NCBI GenBank assembly: GCA_949752735.1
Contig: OX457052.1
Span: 13,615,037-13,679,036 of the forward strand
Source of the DNA: Lumbricus terrestris
Lineage: Eukaryota > Annelida > Clitellata > Crassiclitellata > Lumbricidae
Length of the DNA: 64,000 bases
Reading direction: 5' to 3'
The first letter of the stretch is position 1. Each line of letters starts with the position of its first letter. Positions 10,905 to 21,063 of this stretch are shown here, in pieces. The translations under genes were made by a program, and so were the position numbers. The notes beneath the pieces were generated by a model. It had not been told where the DNA came from. It worked only from the letters and a program-made list of their open reading frames with translations, and made no database searches.

Positions 10905-11115
10905 ATAGGCCTACTGGAACGCATGGTTGCCAACCAGCTGAATATTTATTTGGATATAAATGATTTGATTCCGTCGCAGCAGTCGGGTTTCCGTCGGAAT
11001 CATTCCACGGAAACTCTCCTGCTTCGACTTTTGTCTGACTTCTATGGCGCAGTTGACCGTGGTCAAGTCACTCTCCTGGCTCTCTTTGACGTAAGCTCTG
11101 CCTTTGTAATGTAAT
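10905..11115 (+). mobile_element. CR1/jockey-type LINE reverse transcriptase fragment
   Basis: Reads LERMVANQLNIYLDINDLIP, then SQQSGFRRNHSTETLLLRLL and RGQVTLLALFDVSSAF. This is the N-terminal half of a CR1-clade RT (QSGFRKGHSTETALL...LALFDVSAAFD). The block that includes the first catalytic Asp is present but the frame ends right after it, so it is a truncated dead copy. Confidence 0.8.
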
Positions 11116-11254
11116 GTAATGCCAATCTTCGAGAATTTCTCAGCGCCCACAAAAGCCACGTCAGGAAGACCAGCTTATCACCGTCGCTATATCAAATCAA
11201 GTCCGCAATAGCCAGAGCTATTTCATTTTGAAACTCTTATTAAATAAAATTCAA

Positions 11255-11306
11255 AATCTGCTGTAAAATATCACATAGAAATTTCTGTGATATTTTGCAG
11301 CAGATT
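11255..11306. repeat. Near-perfect hairpin in an intron
   Basis: Two 21-nt arms (AATCTGCTGTAAAATATCACA and its near-exact reverse complement) enclose a 10-nt loop TAGAAATTTC. Only one mismatch. It may be a small foldback repeat or a structured RNA; nothing favours either. Confidence 0.6.
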
Positions 11307-11531
11307 AGAATCGGTTGCAGTCGGTTTGCTCAAGGTCTGTGTAAACCGAGTGAAATAGAATCTGACTACGGCCTTGTATGGTAGGACAATGGTAAGACTT
11401 GAATTGCGTTTCAGTGGTGTAGGCAAATGCAATTCCTAATCTATTCTACATAGTAGTATAAAAGTTTGTTTTTTAAATTTTGATTGTGCGCTGACAATGG
11501 CCTGCACCATAAACTTACCTTGCATTTGCAG

Positions 11532-11615
11532 ATATCAATGAATGCGATGCTTTGAACAATATTTGTATTCTAAGCGGAAACTTGACTTGCGAAAACAATC
11601 TCGGAGGCTACAAGT
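11532..11615 (+). CDS. Gene A exon: half EGF domain (four cysteines)
   Basis: A phase-1 start after CAG encodes DINECDALNNIC..LTCENNLGGYKC, homologous to exon 9164 up to the fourth cysteine. The frame then reads GAG TGA, a stop. However, the bases just before the stop are a consensus donor, GTGAGT at 11616-11621. Splicing there leaves phase 1 after a T. Joined to the GT that begins the transmembrane exon it gives TGT, restoring the fourth cysteine. So this is either a four-cysteine half-domain next to the membrane, a stop giving a soluble form, or a decayed exon. Confidence 0.6.
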
Positions 11616-12751
11616 GTGAGTGACACTTTACTAGAGAACAATTTAGCATAGTAATATTATGTGCCTCATCTTAAGAGTCATATTCAGGGTTATTACCCCA
11701 TCAGCCATGTTCCGGTCGATAATAGGAATTACAGGCTTATAATAATAACAACCGTTAGGCCTATGGCAATTAACAATCGTAATTGTCATCGTAAACTTGG
11801 AATTTCTACAGCGCCAGTAGTGTCAATTTAAGCATTTATGATTCCTGTGATATATACAGCACCGTAACAAAATCGCAGAGGACAAATGTGCACAGGCAAA
11901 TTCGCGCAATGTTAACAACCCCAACAAAGGTGCTCAAGGTAAGGGAATAGCGCAGGCCTAGCGCTTGATTTGATAAAGTATAAGTATGCTACTACCAAAG
12001 TTCCATGCAAATGAAAGGAAATTACTGTGGTACCCCATCTTCCATAGCACTGGGCCTATTCATACGGTGTAGCCTATACCGTATCTATAAGACATTATGG
12101 GGCTGTAGATAGTGTAGGCCTACTATAATTTGCGTATCATCTACTGCGGAACGGTCGCTATCATGCAGTTTCCCGAACAACTCAGTCGAAACCTGGAATC
12201 GTTCATTTTAAGTTTTAACAGACCGTCAATTGCCGTCATCCGTCGGTTAACAAACTTTCGTCAACAACATGATCACTATTGAAGGTCGCGAGGCACCGTT
12301 TCGCATTCAGACATGATATGGTAGATACATCAAGTCAAAATATGTTCATTTGAATGGACGTTTGTAGACACGGAAAAGTTCAGTTTGGGCATTACTTGCG
12401 TGGGATTCTCATAACGCTAACTTATGCAATTAATTTTGCAATGTGCTTCTCATTTGATTTGATTTATGAATTTGATGCAGTTTAAAGACACTAGAACGCC
12501 ACATATGAATAAGATGAATTTAATTACTTACAAGGTATATTTTAGCGAATTTTGTGTGCCGTTTTTAAAACATGTAGTTTCTTTTAATTATTTGTCCTGC
12601 GCACTTTTGTCGAGCTGCCTAGGCCTACTGGTTTATTCGTATTCATTTTCTTCGCCTTAACTGCGCATCGGGCTATGCAGGAGAGACTTGTTTCTAAATG
12701 AACGCTTAAAATAAATTATTCTAACCATGTTCAACATTACTGTGCAATAAG
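11616..12751 (+). other. Intron between half-EGF and transmembrane exons
   Basis: Apart from several TAGGCCTA words I see nothing in this 1.1 kb. A 64-residue open frame at 12466 has no domain or splice support. Confidence 0.5.
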
Positions 12752-12898
12752 GTCAGAGTGAAAGCAGAGGACCGTCAGAGTCAGGATCTATATTAGACAA
12801 GGTTGTCACAGCTGGCGTCAATGTCGGAATCATTGGGGTCATCATAGCAGTTGTCTGGTTCTGCAGAAGTGAAAGGCAACGGAAGATAAATAAAAAAG
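12752..12898 (+). CDS. Gene A exon: transmembrane segment
   Basis: 147 bp, phase 1-1. It encodes a short polar stalk (GQSESRGPSESGSILDK), a hydrophobic span of about 21 residues (VVTAGVNVGIIGVIIAVVWF then C) and a basic stop-transfer RSERQRKINKK. A GxxxG motif lies in the span. The basic tail with KINK matches the transmembrane exon of gene B at 51015, which supports homology. The acceptor (AATAAG) has a weak pyrimidine tract, but it is the only nearby AG giving an open phase-1 frame. The donor GTGTTA is weak but is shared with gene B. Confidence 0.78.
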
Positions 12899-13282
12899 GT
12901 GTTACTTCTAATGCTTTTATTCAGCTATTATTTGATGGTATTGATGATTATTTTATGACGACATTGCTTATGATAATTATGGTGATGAGATGCTGACAAG
13001 GAATAGCCTACGAAACAAAAATGGCAAAGATGATGATGGCGCTTATGTAAGTAATCAATTAATTAATCATGATATAGAAATAATAGAATCACGAATTTAG
13101 CGTTGCCAGTCATCCGGCTATTAACCGGACTGTCCGGCATTTAGACAATCTGTCCGGTCAGAAATTTAAGACATTACCGTCCGGTAAATAAGTCTGAAGT
13201 GCAGTTTTTTGAGGCCCATAAAAGACATCCATTTGTGATTTTTCGAAATATATCGACGTTGTGTCTGCCTCTACGTAGGCCT
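12899..13282 (+). other. Intron start; small repeat
   Basis: The 45 bp after the donor remain similar to the same place in gene B (GGTGTTxCTxxTGCTTTTATTC). At 13100-13180 there is a TCCGGC/CCGGTC-rich repeat piece similar in style to 1745-1850. Nothing else recognised. Confidence 0.4.
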
Positions 13283-15989
13283 ACGAAGCTGAGGTAGTAT
13301 GAGGCAGGTGGTAGGAAGAGAGACAGATAAACGAAGCTATAGGTATACTATAGCCACGAATGTATCGAACGGAAGTCATGAGCAGTCAGATGAATAAAAT
13401 CAAGCAGACAACCAGGCTGAGTGTCAGCCGTCCAGCATCACAGATTATCCTCTAAGTTTATGCCAAGGTCATTTAAGTCACTGCATGAGATTATTCTAAA
13501 TATAATAGAACCTATGACTCACATTGAACGTATCCTGCATAAACGTGATCTTCTTCCCATCATCAAAAGCCATAGAATTAGAAAGATACCTTTCATCGTA
13601 CTAGTCTTCCAGGCAATTTAAGGTTCTCATGGGTGACACATAGGGCTATCAGAGTTTGCAGTTGGCCCCATATCAAATTTCTAGCAGTCGACGGTCTCGA
13701 CGGACCGCCCACGTACATGCCACATCAATCTGTAGTCTGCTTGATTTGTCTGCTTGATTTTATAGTATACCTATGTGGCGGACATGCCACAAGACATAAT
13801 ATTAGTCAATGTGAGCGTATAAAACAATATTGATAGACCCATGGGAGTGTTTACAGACCGTTTAAAACACGTAAAAGTCGTTTGAGATCACTTTGGTACA
13901 TGATAACTTTTTGGCCGAAGGTACCCCATGTCGGGTCGGGATACCCTTCCTGATAGGCGTACATACATATATATTGGCCCTGGAGGAGTATAAGAGGACG
14001 TAAGAACCTCAGAAACCGTCTAGGACGACGTATAACAAAGCTCGTATGAGATTAACGATTTCCTTTAATATTACCATTTTTCATACGGAAGACAAGTGTC
14101 CACGTTTAAGCCAAACCATAGCGTGCAGACAGCGTTATTCCGGTGGAATAAAACCTGCCGCACGGTGCGTTGCTTATAACGTGGAGTAGTTGCCGACTAC
14201 TCCATACGTACTGTGTTCGTGAATTCGTTCATAGTGATTTCGGTTGTGTTCGACTGTCTCGACAGGATTGGCATTGGCCATTCGAACATGATTTGGCGAT
14301 CCTGAGTGTATGCGGTTGTGAGAGCTTGTGTTGACGATCTTTCAGGGTTCTCTTCCTTGTAATCGATCTCACGGGGTTTGATCTTCCGTTTCAGGGGTAC
14401 GTGATAACACGGCCAGAGACGCCGCAGCTCTGTAGGTCTGCGGGAGGGATAACGTTTGTGTAAAGGGTGAAATCCCCTGGTGACAGTTACGTAATTGCAA
14501 AGGCATTCATTTTCATACATTACGCTGGTGTCGTTTACCCGGTAGTGCTGCTGGGCCCCGCCTACCACGTTCACGCGAAGTGGGTTGATTTGTTACGTTT
14601 ATACGAGAGAGCTTCGTTGTTTCAGGAAGAGAATACTACAGTACTTTGTGTGGGAGACTGTCTGTTCCAGTTGTTCAAGTTCGTTGGGTGTCTTGACTTC
14701 AGTTTTATCTTGGTTCAGCTTCAGAAGCATGAATTCCCTGAAAGCGGCACCTCGGTGAAAGGCGATCCGCGGGAATAAGACTTAGTCAGTGAATATCGGA
14801 GAAGCCGCAGCTCCATTGGTCTGCGGGTATAGTAAATACACGCGTAGAGGGGAGCGCCCTCAGAAAATATATATACGTTTACTTACAGTGTTTCATCATG
14901 GGCCTGAGCGGATGACCCGGCAGCTGTAGGACTCAGCCCCCTCTCTGCCACGGTCGCGCCAGGAAGCTACTTATACAATTGATACAGTTACTTACGTTTA
15001 TACTTGGTTCAAACGACAGAGATAATACCTGAATCCTTGTGAGTTGATCGCTTGGTCATACCAACCGCATTGTGACTGCATTGAAGGCTTTCGACTGTCC
15101 GCCTCGATCGACGTTGTATCGGTCCGAGGGCGCTTTGATCGCCGGGCGCTGGTGCCGCCGTGTCTCTTAAATCCTGGAGTGAAGGTTTTTCGCGTTGACC
15201 TGTGCGACTTTCTCCCCGGTTGATAGCCAACACTTGGTGAGGTTGGATACGTTTGACGTCGCGTCACATAACGTTTGCTGGTGTTCCTGTCAGTGGTTGA
15301 ACCGTTCGTCTGAGGAAGACAGCCGCCTCAGTCGTGCGTGATACATATACATTTGGTTACCTGAAAAGTGTTAAAGTAAGGCCGCCCGTAAGCAGCCGGG
15401 TAGAGGCTTGTCAGATAAGAGAGCAGCTCCTTACACTCTGTCAGCGTAAGGACGGGGATATACGTGTTCAGTCGGGAAGGATAGTTTGCCCGACTGACGC
15501 GCAATTACAGTTACAGGGAAACTAGCGGGAGTAAGTGTGACTCACGTTAGGTAACATTTCCCGTGTCAGGTGAACATTACCATTTGAAGTCCGATCGTTT
15601 GAAACTGTGTGTGAAAGTGTTCGTTTTACCTTGGTTGCCCGTGAAAGTGTTGATAACTCGCGAGTAAGGCGCGAGGGAAATTCGGTACAGGTTCGGTAAA
15701 CTGTTCTCTGGTCTTTGCTTGGTGTCGGCAAAGACCAGCCTCGGTATCGGTCGATTGCAATCGTCCGCGTTTTCGGTTCGGTGCCCCGTTTACATTTGTC
15801 TTCCGTCCCTGTAATGTCCGTCTGGTTAACTAATACAAGAGTTCAATGAAACGTTAAAGACCCTGTCTAGCTCCATTAGATAAGGTTATTTGAAAGTTAA
15901 AGTACCCGTAGTCAGGGCCCCGTCACGTCCATCAACTTCAGGCCCGATGCTGGTCTGTTCGTGATCGGACGGTGTCGGACGCCGCTACG

Positions 15990-16140
15990 AGGTTTCTTGG
16001 AGCTCGTGGGTTACGTGCTTACCGAACAGCATCGGTACAACGTGGGTTACGTGCTTGCAGAACAGCATCGGTACCACGAGGTTACGTGCTTACCGAACAG
16101 CATCGGTATAACGAGGTTACGGGCGTGGCGAGCAGCATCG
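15990..16140 (+). repeat. Short tandem repeat of about 35 bp
   Basis: Four imperfect units built on TTACGTGCTTACCGAACAGC followed by ATCGGTA. They grade into the 23-bp repeat that follows, sharing CAGCATCG. Confidence 0.75.
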
Positions 16141-16330
16141 CTGAACGCCGGTGACCAGCATCGCTGAAAGCCGGTGACCAGCATCGCTGAAAGCCGGTGA
16201 CCAGCATCGCTGAAAGCCGGTGACCAGCATCGCTGAACGCCGGGGACCAGCATCGGCGAAAGCCGGTGACCAGCATCGGCGAGAGCCGAGGACCAGCATC
16301 GCTGAAGGTCTGCGACCAGCATCGCTGGGA
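16141..16330 (+). repeat. 23-bp minisatellite
   Basis: Eight units of GAAAGCCGGTGACCAGCATC plus GCT, the last ones diverged. Because 23 is not a multiple of 3, each strand is open in several frames (repeated DAGHRLS-type peptides on the minus strand), which explains the overlapping open frames here. No sign of a real gene. Confidence 0.85.
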
Positions 16331-16668
16331 GTTGGTGAGTTGGGCGACTGTCGGCCAGCATCGGTGCACGCGCCGTACGAGTATAGCGAGGCCGCTGGTG
16401 AACGAGTTGTCCGTTGGCCAAGGGAGCGTCGGCGCATCAATTTGACAGAGTTGGTGGCGCGTCTTTTCCCTGTAGGAATATTGCGGCGGAGGTTAATCGG
16501 AGCTCCGGCCGTTGGTGAACAGAGTTACGACCGGCCGGTCAGGGCATTGCTACCTACCGTCTTGGGTCCTTGTGTGGAATATTTCCTGGTGAATTCGTTG
16601 TCGTTTCCGTTCCCTTGGAGCAAGTTGGTGTGGTCACCGTCTAGTCCCGGTGACGCCGCCTGATAAAT

Positions 16669-17304
16669 TTGTCCGTCTTTTGCGAACGTATCATGCCGTT
16701 CTGGCGAGGCCTGGGACTCAGTCCCTTGGAATGGCCGTGGTTCAAATCACTTTGGTCTGCAGAGTTTCGCGAACGTGCCGTGTTACCCGTCGGTGGCATA
16801 AGTTCGAGAGTTGCTGTCTGTTGTATGTTACGCCGGAAAGGAGATCGGTCGGGCCAGGGGAAAAGGTCCGTGGCCGTGAAGGGTAGCTCCAAGCGAGGGT
16901 CTGCCGCCCGTGTATCGGTGAACCCTGTGTTGAGCGACGGCCATCCTCAGGCTCAGGATGTTACTCCCAAAGTGACCGTGGACGAGGGCGAGGCAGACTC
17001 GGAAGCGACCGAGCTTGATACCCTGTCGCGAGCGACCATCTCAGAGGCCTCTTCGGCCGAGAGTGAGGACGGGGACGGCGCGGTAGCGTCCCGTCGAATG
17101 AGCGGCAGACACAGACACAGACACGCTAGCGACCCGGGCGACACTCGGGATCCTGGTAAATTCATGGGTCGCCCGGGAAGCCAGCAGCTCGCCGGCCCTT
17201 GTGTGTCAGATATGGCAGCAGGGGCACGAACGCCACACCTATATATAGCTTCGTTTATCTGTCTATCTTCCTACCACCTGCCTCATACTACCTCAGCTTC
17301 GTAG
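16669..17304 (+). CDS. Unknown ORF in repeat block, copy 1 (possibly gag-like)
   Basis: Not recognised as a known domain. A 211-residue frame whose middle part matches the ORF of copy 2: LSPLEWPW..., VLPVG, then after an internal Met at 16825 RRKGDRS, GSSKRGSAARV, VNPV, DVTPKVT, SEATELDTL. Basic and Ser-rich at the start, acidic later. The last 30 residues are unrelated because the frame runs into the right inverted-repeat arm (17236), so this copy is 3' truncated. Conservation between two diverged copies suggests it was once a real protein, perhaps the start of a retroelement gag. Confidence 0.35.
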   Translation: MSVFCERIMPFWRGLGLSPLEWPWFKSLWSAEFRERAVLPVGGISSRVAVCCMLRRKGDRSGQGKRSVAVKGSSKRGSAARVSVNPVLSDGHPQAQDVTPKVTVDEGEADSEATELDTLSRATISEASSAESEDGDGAVASRRMSGRHRHRHASDPGDTRDPGKFMGRPGSQQLAGPCVSDMAAGARTPHLYIASFICLSSYHLPHTTSAS

Positions 17305-18203
17305 TATACAATATTACACATGTATAGTATGAATAATGCATTTTATACTTACAAGGATAACAATTCTCAGGTCTCTGCAAGACTAGTGTTTTTAAGTCTT
17401 TTGGAAAGACGATGCGATTTATAAAAAATAATGTAAAACTGCATTGACAAACATAGGTGTTGAACGGTAGATTCCGGCCAGTGTCGGTAATAAACAGCCC
17501 TTTGTATAACCATCAGCTGTTCAGAAGTCTTACACTATAGGCCTAATTCTTATTTTGCACTCAAAAGTGTTTCTATTTTTGCATAGGCCTATTTTGTTTG
17601 AATCTATATATCTGACCCATGGTCAAATAGGACCGTGAGGAATAGCCTGCATCAGGTTAGGCTGTACAGAACTATTTTTTCAAACGACTACGAAATCACG
17701 ACAATAGTTACGTAGGCTTATAGTGTGCAAGCGTTCCTTTATTATAAGATAAACCACTTAAGCTACCGGTACTGTATGTATAAATTGTATATACAGTGTA
17801 GGCCTAAATAATATTGTCTGCCTATATAGGTTATGTCATGCGCTAAATCCGCCGAAAGATGGTATGGTTGACACTTATCAGGCCAACGCACGTTAAGGAC
17901 TAAACTGTGTCAAAAAACTTCTAACCGGAATCTGAGCTTACTGTCCTAGGTCACACCAGGTGCACGGACAGTAGCTGGTTTCGGAACAGCAGTAGGCCTA
18001 CCTGCGAGATGTGTGTAAAATGTAAAGGGAAGGTACGGCGTTGGCGTGGTCTAAATAAAATTGCCTTATAATTATGGTCTACTGCCTGGATTTATTGCTA
18101 AACCTTTCAAACAAAACCAGGTATAAATAGATGAAAGCACTCCTCAAGATTACTAGACAGATCATAGTGTGGCAGAGCAATGTATACAGAACTGAGAGCA
18201 TCG
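17303..18203. other. Intronic sequence, nothing recognised
   Basis: AT-rich, with several TAGGCCTA words. No repeat or coding sequence that I can support. Confidence 0.45.
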
Positions 18204-18395
18204 CAGGGCTTTTTTAACGTGCAGTTGTACACAAAATGTGCAGTTCTAAATGGATTTGTGCAGTTGTAGAAGCACTTCAGCACAGTTAAAACTAGCAAAA
18301 GTGTCTTTTCCTCCGATTGTAAATAATTTGCCATAGATGATGAGAAAGGAAAGAATGAGTTGTGCAGTTCTGAAAATTCCTTTAAAACAGCCCTG
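18204..18395. mobile_element. hAT-like MITE, family CAGGGCTTTTTTAA
   Basis: 192 bp, ends CAGGGCTTTTTTAAC and TTTAAAACAGCCCTG. Flanking 8-bp duplications GAGCATCG (18196-18203) and GAACATCG (18396-18403) differ at one base. Same family as 47890-48085 and 52862-53027. It has inserted into the LINE described next. Confidence 0.75.
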
Positions 18396-20110
18396 GAACA
18401 TCGTCCTTGTACTCATGCCATTGAACTCCAAAGTAATTAGCTACATGTATAACACTGATTTGGAAAATTAAGACTGCAACTAAAACATATCCGGGTGGCA
18501 CTCCAGTAGTGCAAGCAGTGGGTTCTAACCGATCGACCCCGATGCCAACTTGCTGTTTCCGGTCACCCACGTAAGAGGCTAGCCATGCAGTTAAAGGCTG
18601 ACTAGATACACCAAAGCTTTGCGTGAGTCTTAAACGGGGTAGCTGATGGTTATTGTGTCAAAGGCTACATTAAAGTCGAGACATACTGAGTTTCCATTAC
18701 CGATAGACGAAAAGATGGTAAGCTTATTCAGTGTAGATTTAAGGGCAGTCTTAGTAGAGTGGTTTTCGCGGTGAGCTGACTGACATGGACGGAAGTTGGG
18801 GGAGGAAGTGATGTGTTTCTCGATGAGAGTGAGATAGAGCCGTAACTCCAAAGGGGTGTGGGATTGTGTGCAATTGGGACAAACGTGCTTTGATAAGCCC
18901 AGCAAAAAGGTAATTTTTAGTGGTCATGCAACAAATGAAAGCATGGACTACGGATGTAAAGATATCAGAAGTAGATCTTCTGATAGCTTTCAGCGCCTTC
19001 GGTGATCGTAATAATAATGTGAGCGTCAAATGCAAGAAGCGCTCTGAGAACGACAGGATGCTACAAAGAGTTAACCCAAGTCACATAAAATTATACTGGA
19101 TGGCTATGACGACAACGACGACGACGATGATCATAATCATGATCATTATGCTCATGTTGATGCTCAAGATGCTCATGATGATGATCATGATGATGATGAT
19201 CGTGATGATGATCATGAGTTCTCTGCCCGAAGGCAGGTCTATTGGTTTTACGCCTATGGGGATAAAAAAAAGTGAGTTGGTTTCCCGTTGCCTTCCTCAC
19301 AGACAATACCGGTGAGCAACTTGCACAAGGTCGCAACGTAGTGGCTTGAGGTAGCTTCGAACCTGCGACCCTTTGGTCACGAGGCATAAAACATACCGCT
19401 ACATGTGCACCATTATTATAAACTGAACGAATATACTAAATAAGGGTAGGTCTATATTAACGTCAGAAGTTGGAGATTCAGTTAAAGAAGATTTTGGTTA
19501 TTTTAAAGCCAGTCAGTTTATCGATCCCACTAGAGAGATCGTCTCTTTGGGAGGTTCAAGCACAAAGGTTGCTATGTAGTTTGCATAAAGGCGTCCAGTA
19601 GACACCGACTTTAGGTCATGCAGCCGGTTCTGGAATCACCAAGTACAAACATGTGGGAACCATCTGAAAGCTGAGATTTGAACCAGATAAAAGGTGTGCC
19701 TAATTAAGTTATGCAAGATAGATACAGCATAATCGCATGAACGATTTAAGGAGTGCGATGAATTACAAATGTGACTTTCTATGACCAGTTTGATATCAGA
19801 AAGGAGAGACAATAGGGCAATTTATGTGGAATGACGACCTCCGAACCAAGACTGACAGGAGCGGCAGGAACCTAGACTGTTTAAGGTAAAGCAGAAGCTG
19901 AATTGAGACAAGTCACACAAGTTTTATATTGCCACAACAGGTTGGAGTTAGGTCTATGATGTTGTATAATTTGGAATTAAGGTAGCCTATGTTTAGTATT
20001 GTTACGAGCGCTTTCGAGACGCTGACTAAGGACGTATTGAACACATAGTCTACTAAAAATGGAGCAATGTCGTTAACGTTAATCAACGGGAGAAGTGTAT
20101 CCAATTCGTT
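18396..20110 (-). mobile_element. Broken CR1-like LINE reverse transcriptase
   Basis: On the minus strand, in 5' to 3' order: DTLLPLI ... FNTSLVSVSKALVTIL (20104-19913), then LIEKHITSSPNFRPCQSAHR, NHSTKTALKSTLNKL and SVCLDFNVAFDTI (18860-18640), then GDRKQQVGIG, ACTTGVPPGYVL and GVQWHEYKDD (18570-18385). These are successive blocks of a CR1-type RT. The catalytic motif expected as F/YADD reads YKDD, and several frameshifts, a gap and a SINE/simple-repeat insertion at 19105-19405 separate the parts. Inactive. Confidence 0.7.
19105..19405 (-). mobile_element. SINE with (CAT)n tail
   Basis: The minus strand has a B-box-like CGCAGGTTCGAAGCTACC, a core shared with 40790-41048 and 51721-51935 (GGCAACGGGAAACCA-type phrase, TGCCTTCGGGCAGAG), and an imperfect (CAT/ATC)n tail at 19105-19215. 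It is inserted within the LINE relic. Confidence 0.6.
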
Positions 20111-20114
20111 GTAG

Positions 20115-21063
20115 GCCTACTTCTCGTTCAAAGACCTGAGAACCCGTCGGAGTTCATCCTCCAGGTTGCTAAAAAAAAGCATCTAACTAGGATTAGGAAT
20201 CAAGGAGAGAGAATTGAGCCACAGGAACGTCAGCAATTGAAGCACAAAGGCTCGCGAATCGAGATGCAGACAAGCTATAGGTATGTACCAAATGTTGGGC
20301 GATGGAAGTCCAGGGGTATTCTGAGTTCTTTTCATTTTGGGCCAGGAGGAGCTCACAAATCCCTCGGTGTTTTGTTATAAAAAATACGACGATGTGATCC
20401 ATTTGAGTTTCCGAAGCCAGCCGGTCAGTTAGGTCTCTTGAGCGCAGAGACGTCTTTAGAAATACCTCGTGCGACGACAGTGCTCACGGCGGAAAAGGTC
20501 GTAGACGCGTCTTGACAGTCGGCAGGTGGCAGATTATTGACCTCCAGTTCAGTTATGGTTGTGTAGTAGAGGTGCGACAACGACAGGGCGTCAAGAAAGG
20601 AGGCGATAGAGGTCAGTTTTGAATGAAGTTTTGGGAACTTGATGGTCGAGAGATTTTAGGTCCATCATCAAACGAATAAATGTGTATTGGGATTGTCAGG
20701 GTGAAATACTGAATTCAGCGAGCAAGTGATCCGTTGAGGCCTGGACGAGTGCATCATTGGAGGTGATTACAAATCGGGAAATTCCAGGGAACGGTAGTCT
20801 CACCGACATCTTACTTTTTCCATGGATGGACAGTTAAAATTTTTGCATTTGTGGCGTTCATTTTGAAAAATACAAAGAATTCATACAAGCTTGGTGGAGT
20901 GAAATTTCCTTTATGAAGTTTATGCTGCTAATTTGCAGGTTTCTACGCATATAAAATACTTGTGCTTTGATATATTTTGAATCAAGTTCTGGCATACCTT
21001 TTTGGCTTCTGTATTGTAGCACTAAAATTCGAAGTATTCCTGGTTTACTTTCTTTTATTTAAG
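20115..21063. other. Intronic sequence before tail exon
   Basis: The first 700 bp may belong to the upstream part of the minus-strand LINE, but I see no diagnostic motif. The last 60 bp before 21064 form a pyrimidine-rich tract (GGTTTACTTTCTTTTATTTA) suited to a splice acceptor. Confidence 0.4.

Larger units (their letters stand above)
13283..17302. repeat. GC-rich repeat block, copy 1, bracketed by inverted repeats
   Basis: A 4-kb insert in the intron of gene A. It is bounded by a nearly identical inverted repeat of about 65 bp: left arm 13283-13352, right arm 17236-17302 (core GCTGAGGTAGTATGAGGCAG and its reverse complement). From about 14130 it matches copy 2 (33.7-37.8 kb) in order: ATTCCGGTGGAATAAA, GTAGGACTCAGCCCCCT, CGCCCGTAAGCAGCCGGGTA, GCGCAATTACAGTTACAG, GCGATGCTGGTCTG, then the ORF. 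The AATAAA early in the block and an ORF at its 3' end suggest the 5' part of a retroelement, but I cannot name the family. Base composition is clearly more GC-rich than its surroundings. Confidence 0.6.

Noticed and set aside
16047..16440. Minus-strand proteins with repeated DAGHRLSAMLV
   Set aside because: 23-bp minisatellite, open in three frames because the unit is not a multiple of 3.
13283..17302. The whole GC-rich block as a host gene with GC-rich exons
   Set aside because: A second diverged copy at 33.7-37.8 kb shows it is a repeat; no domain or splice pattern.
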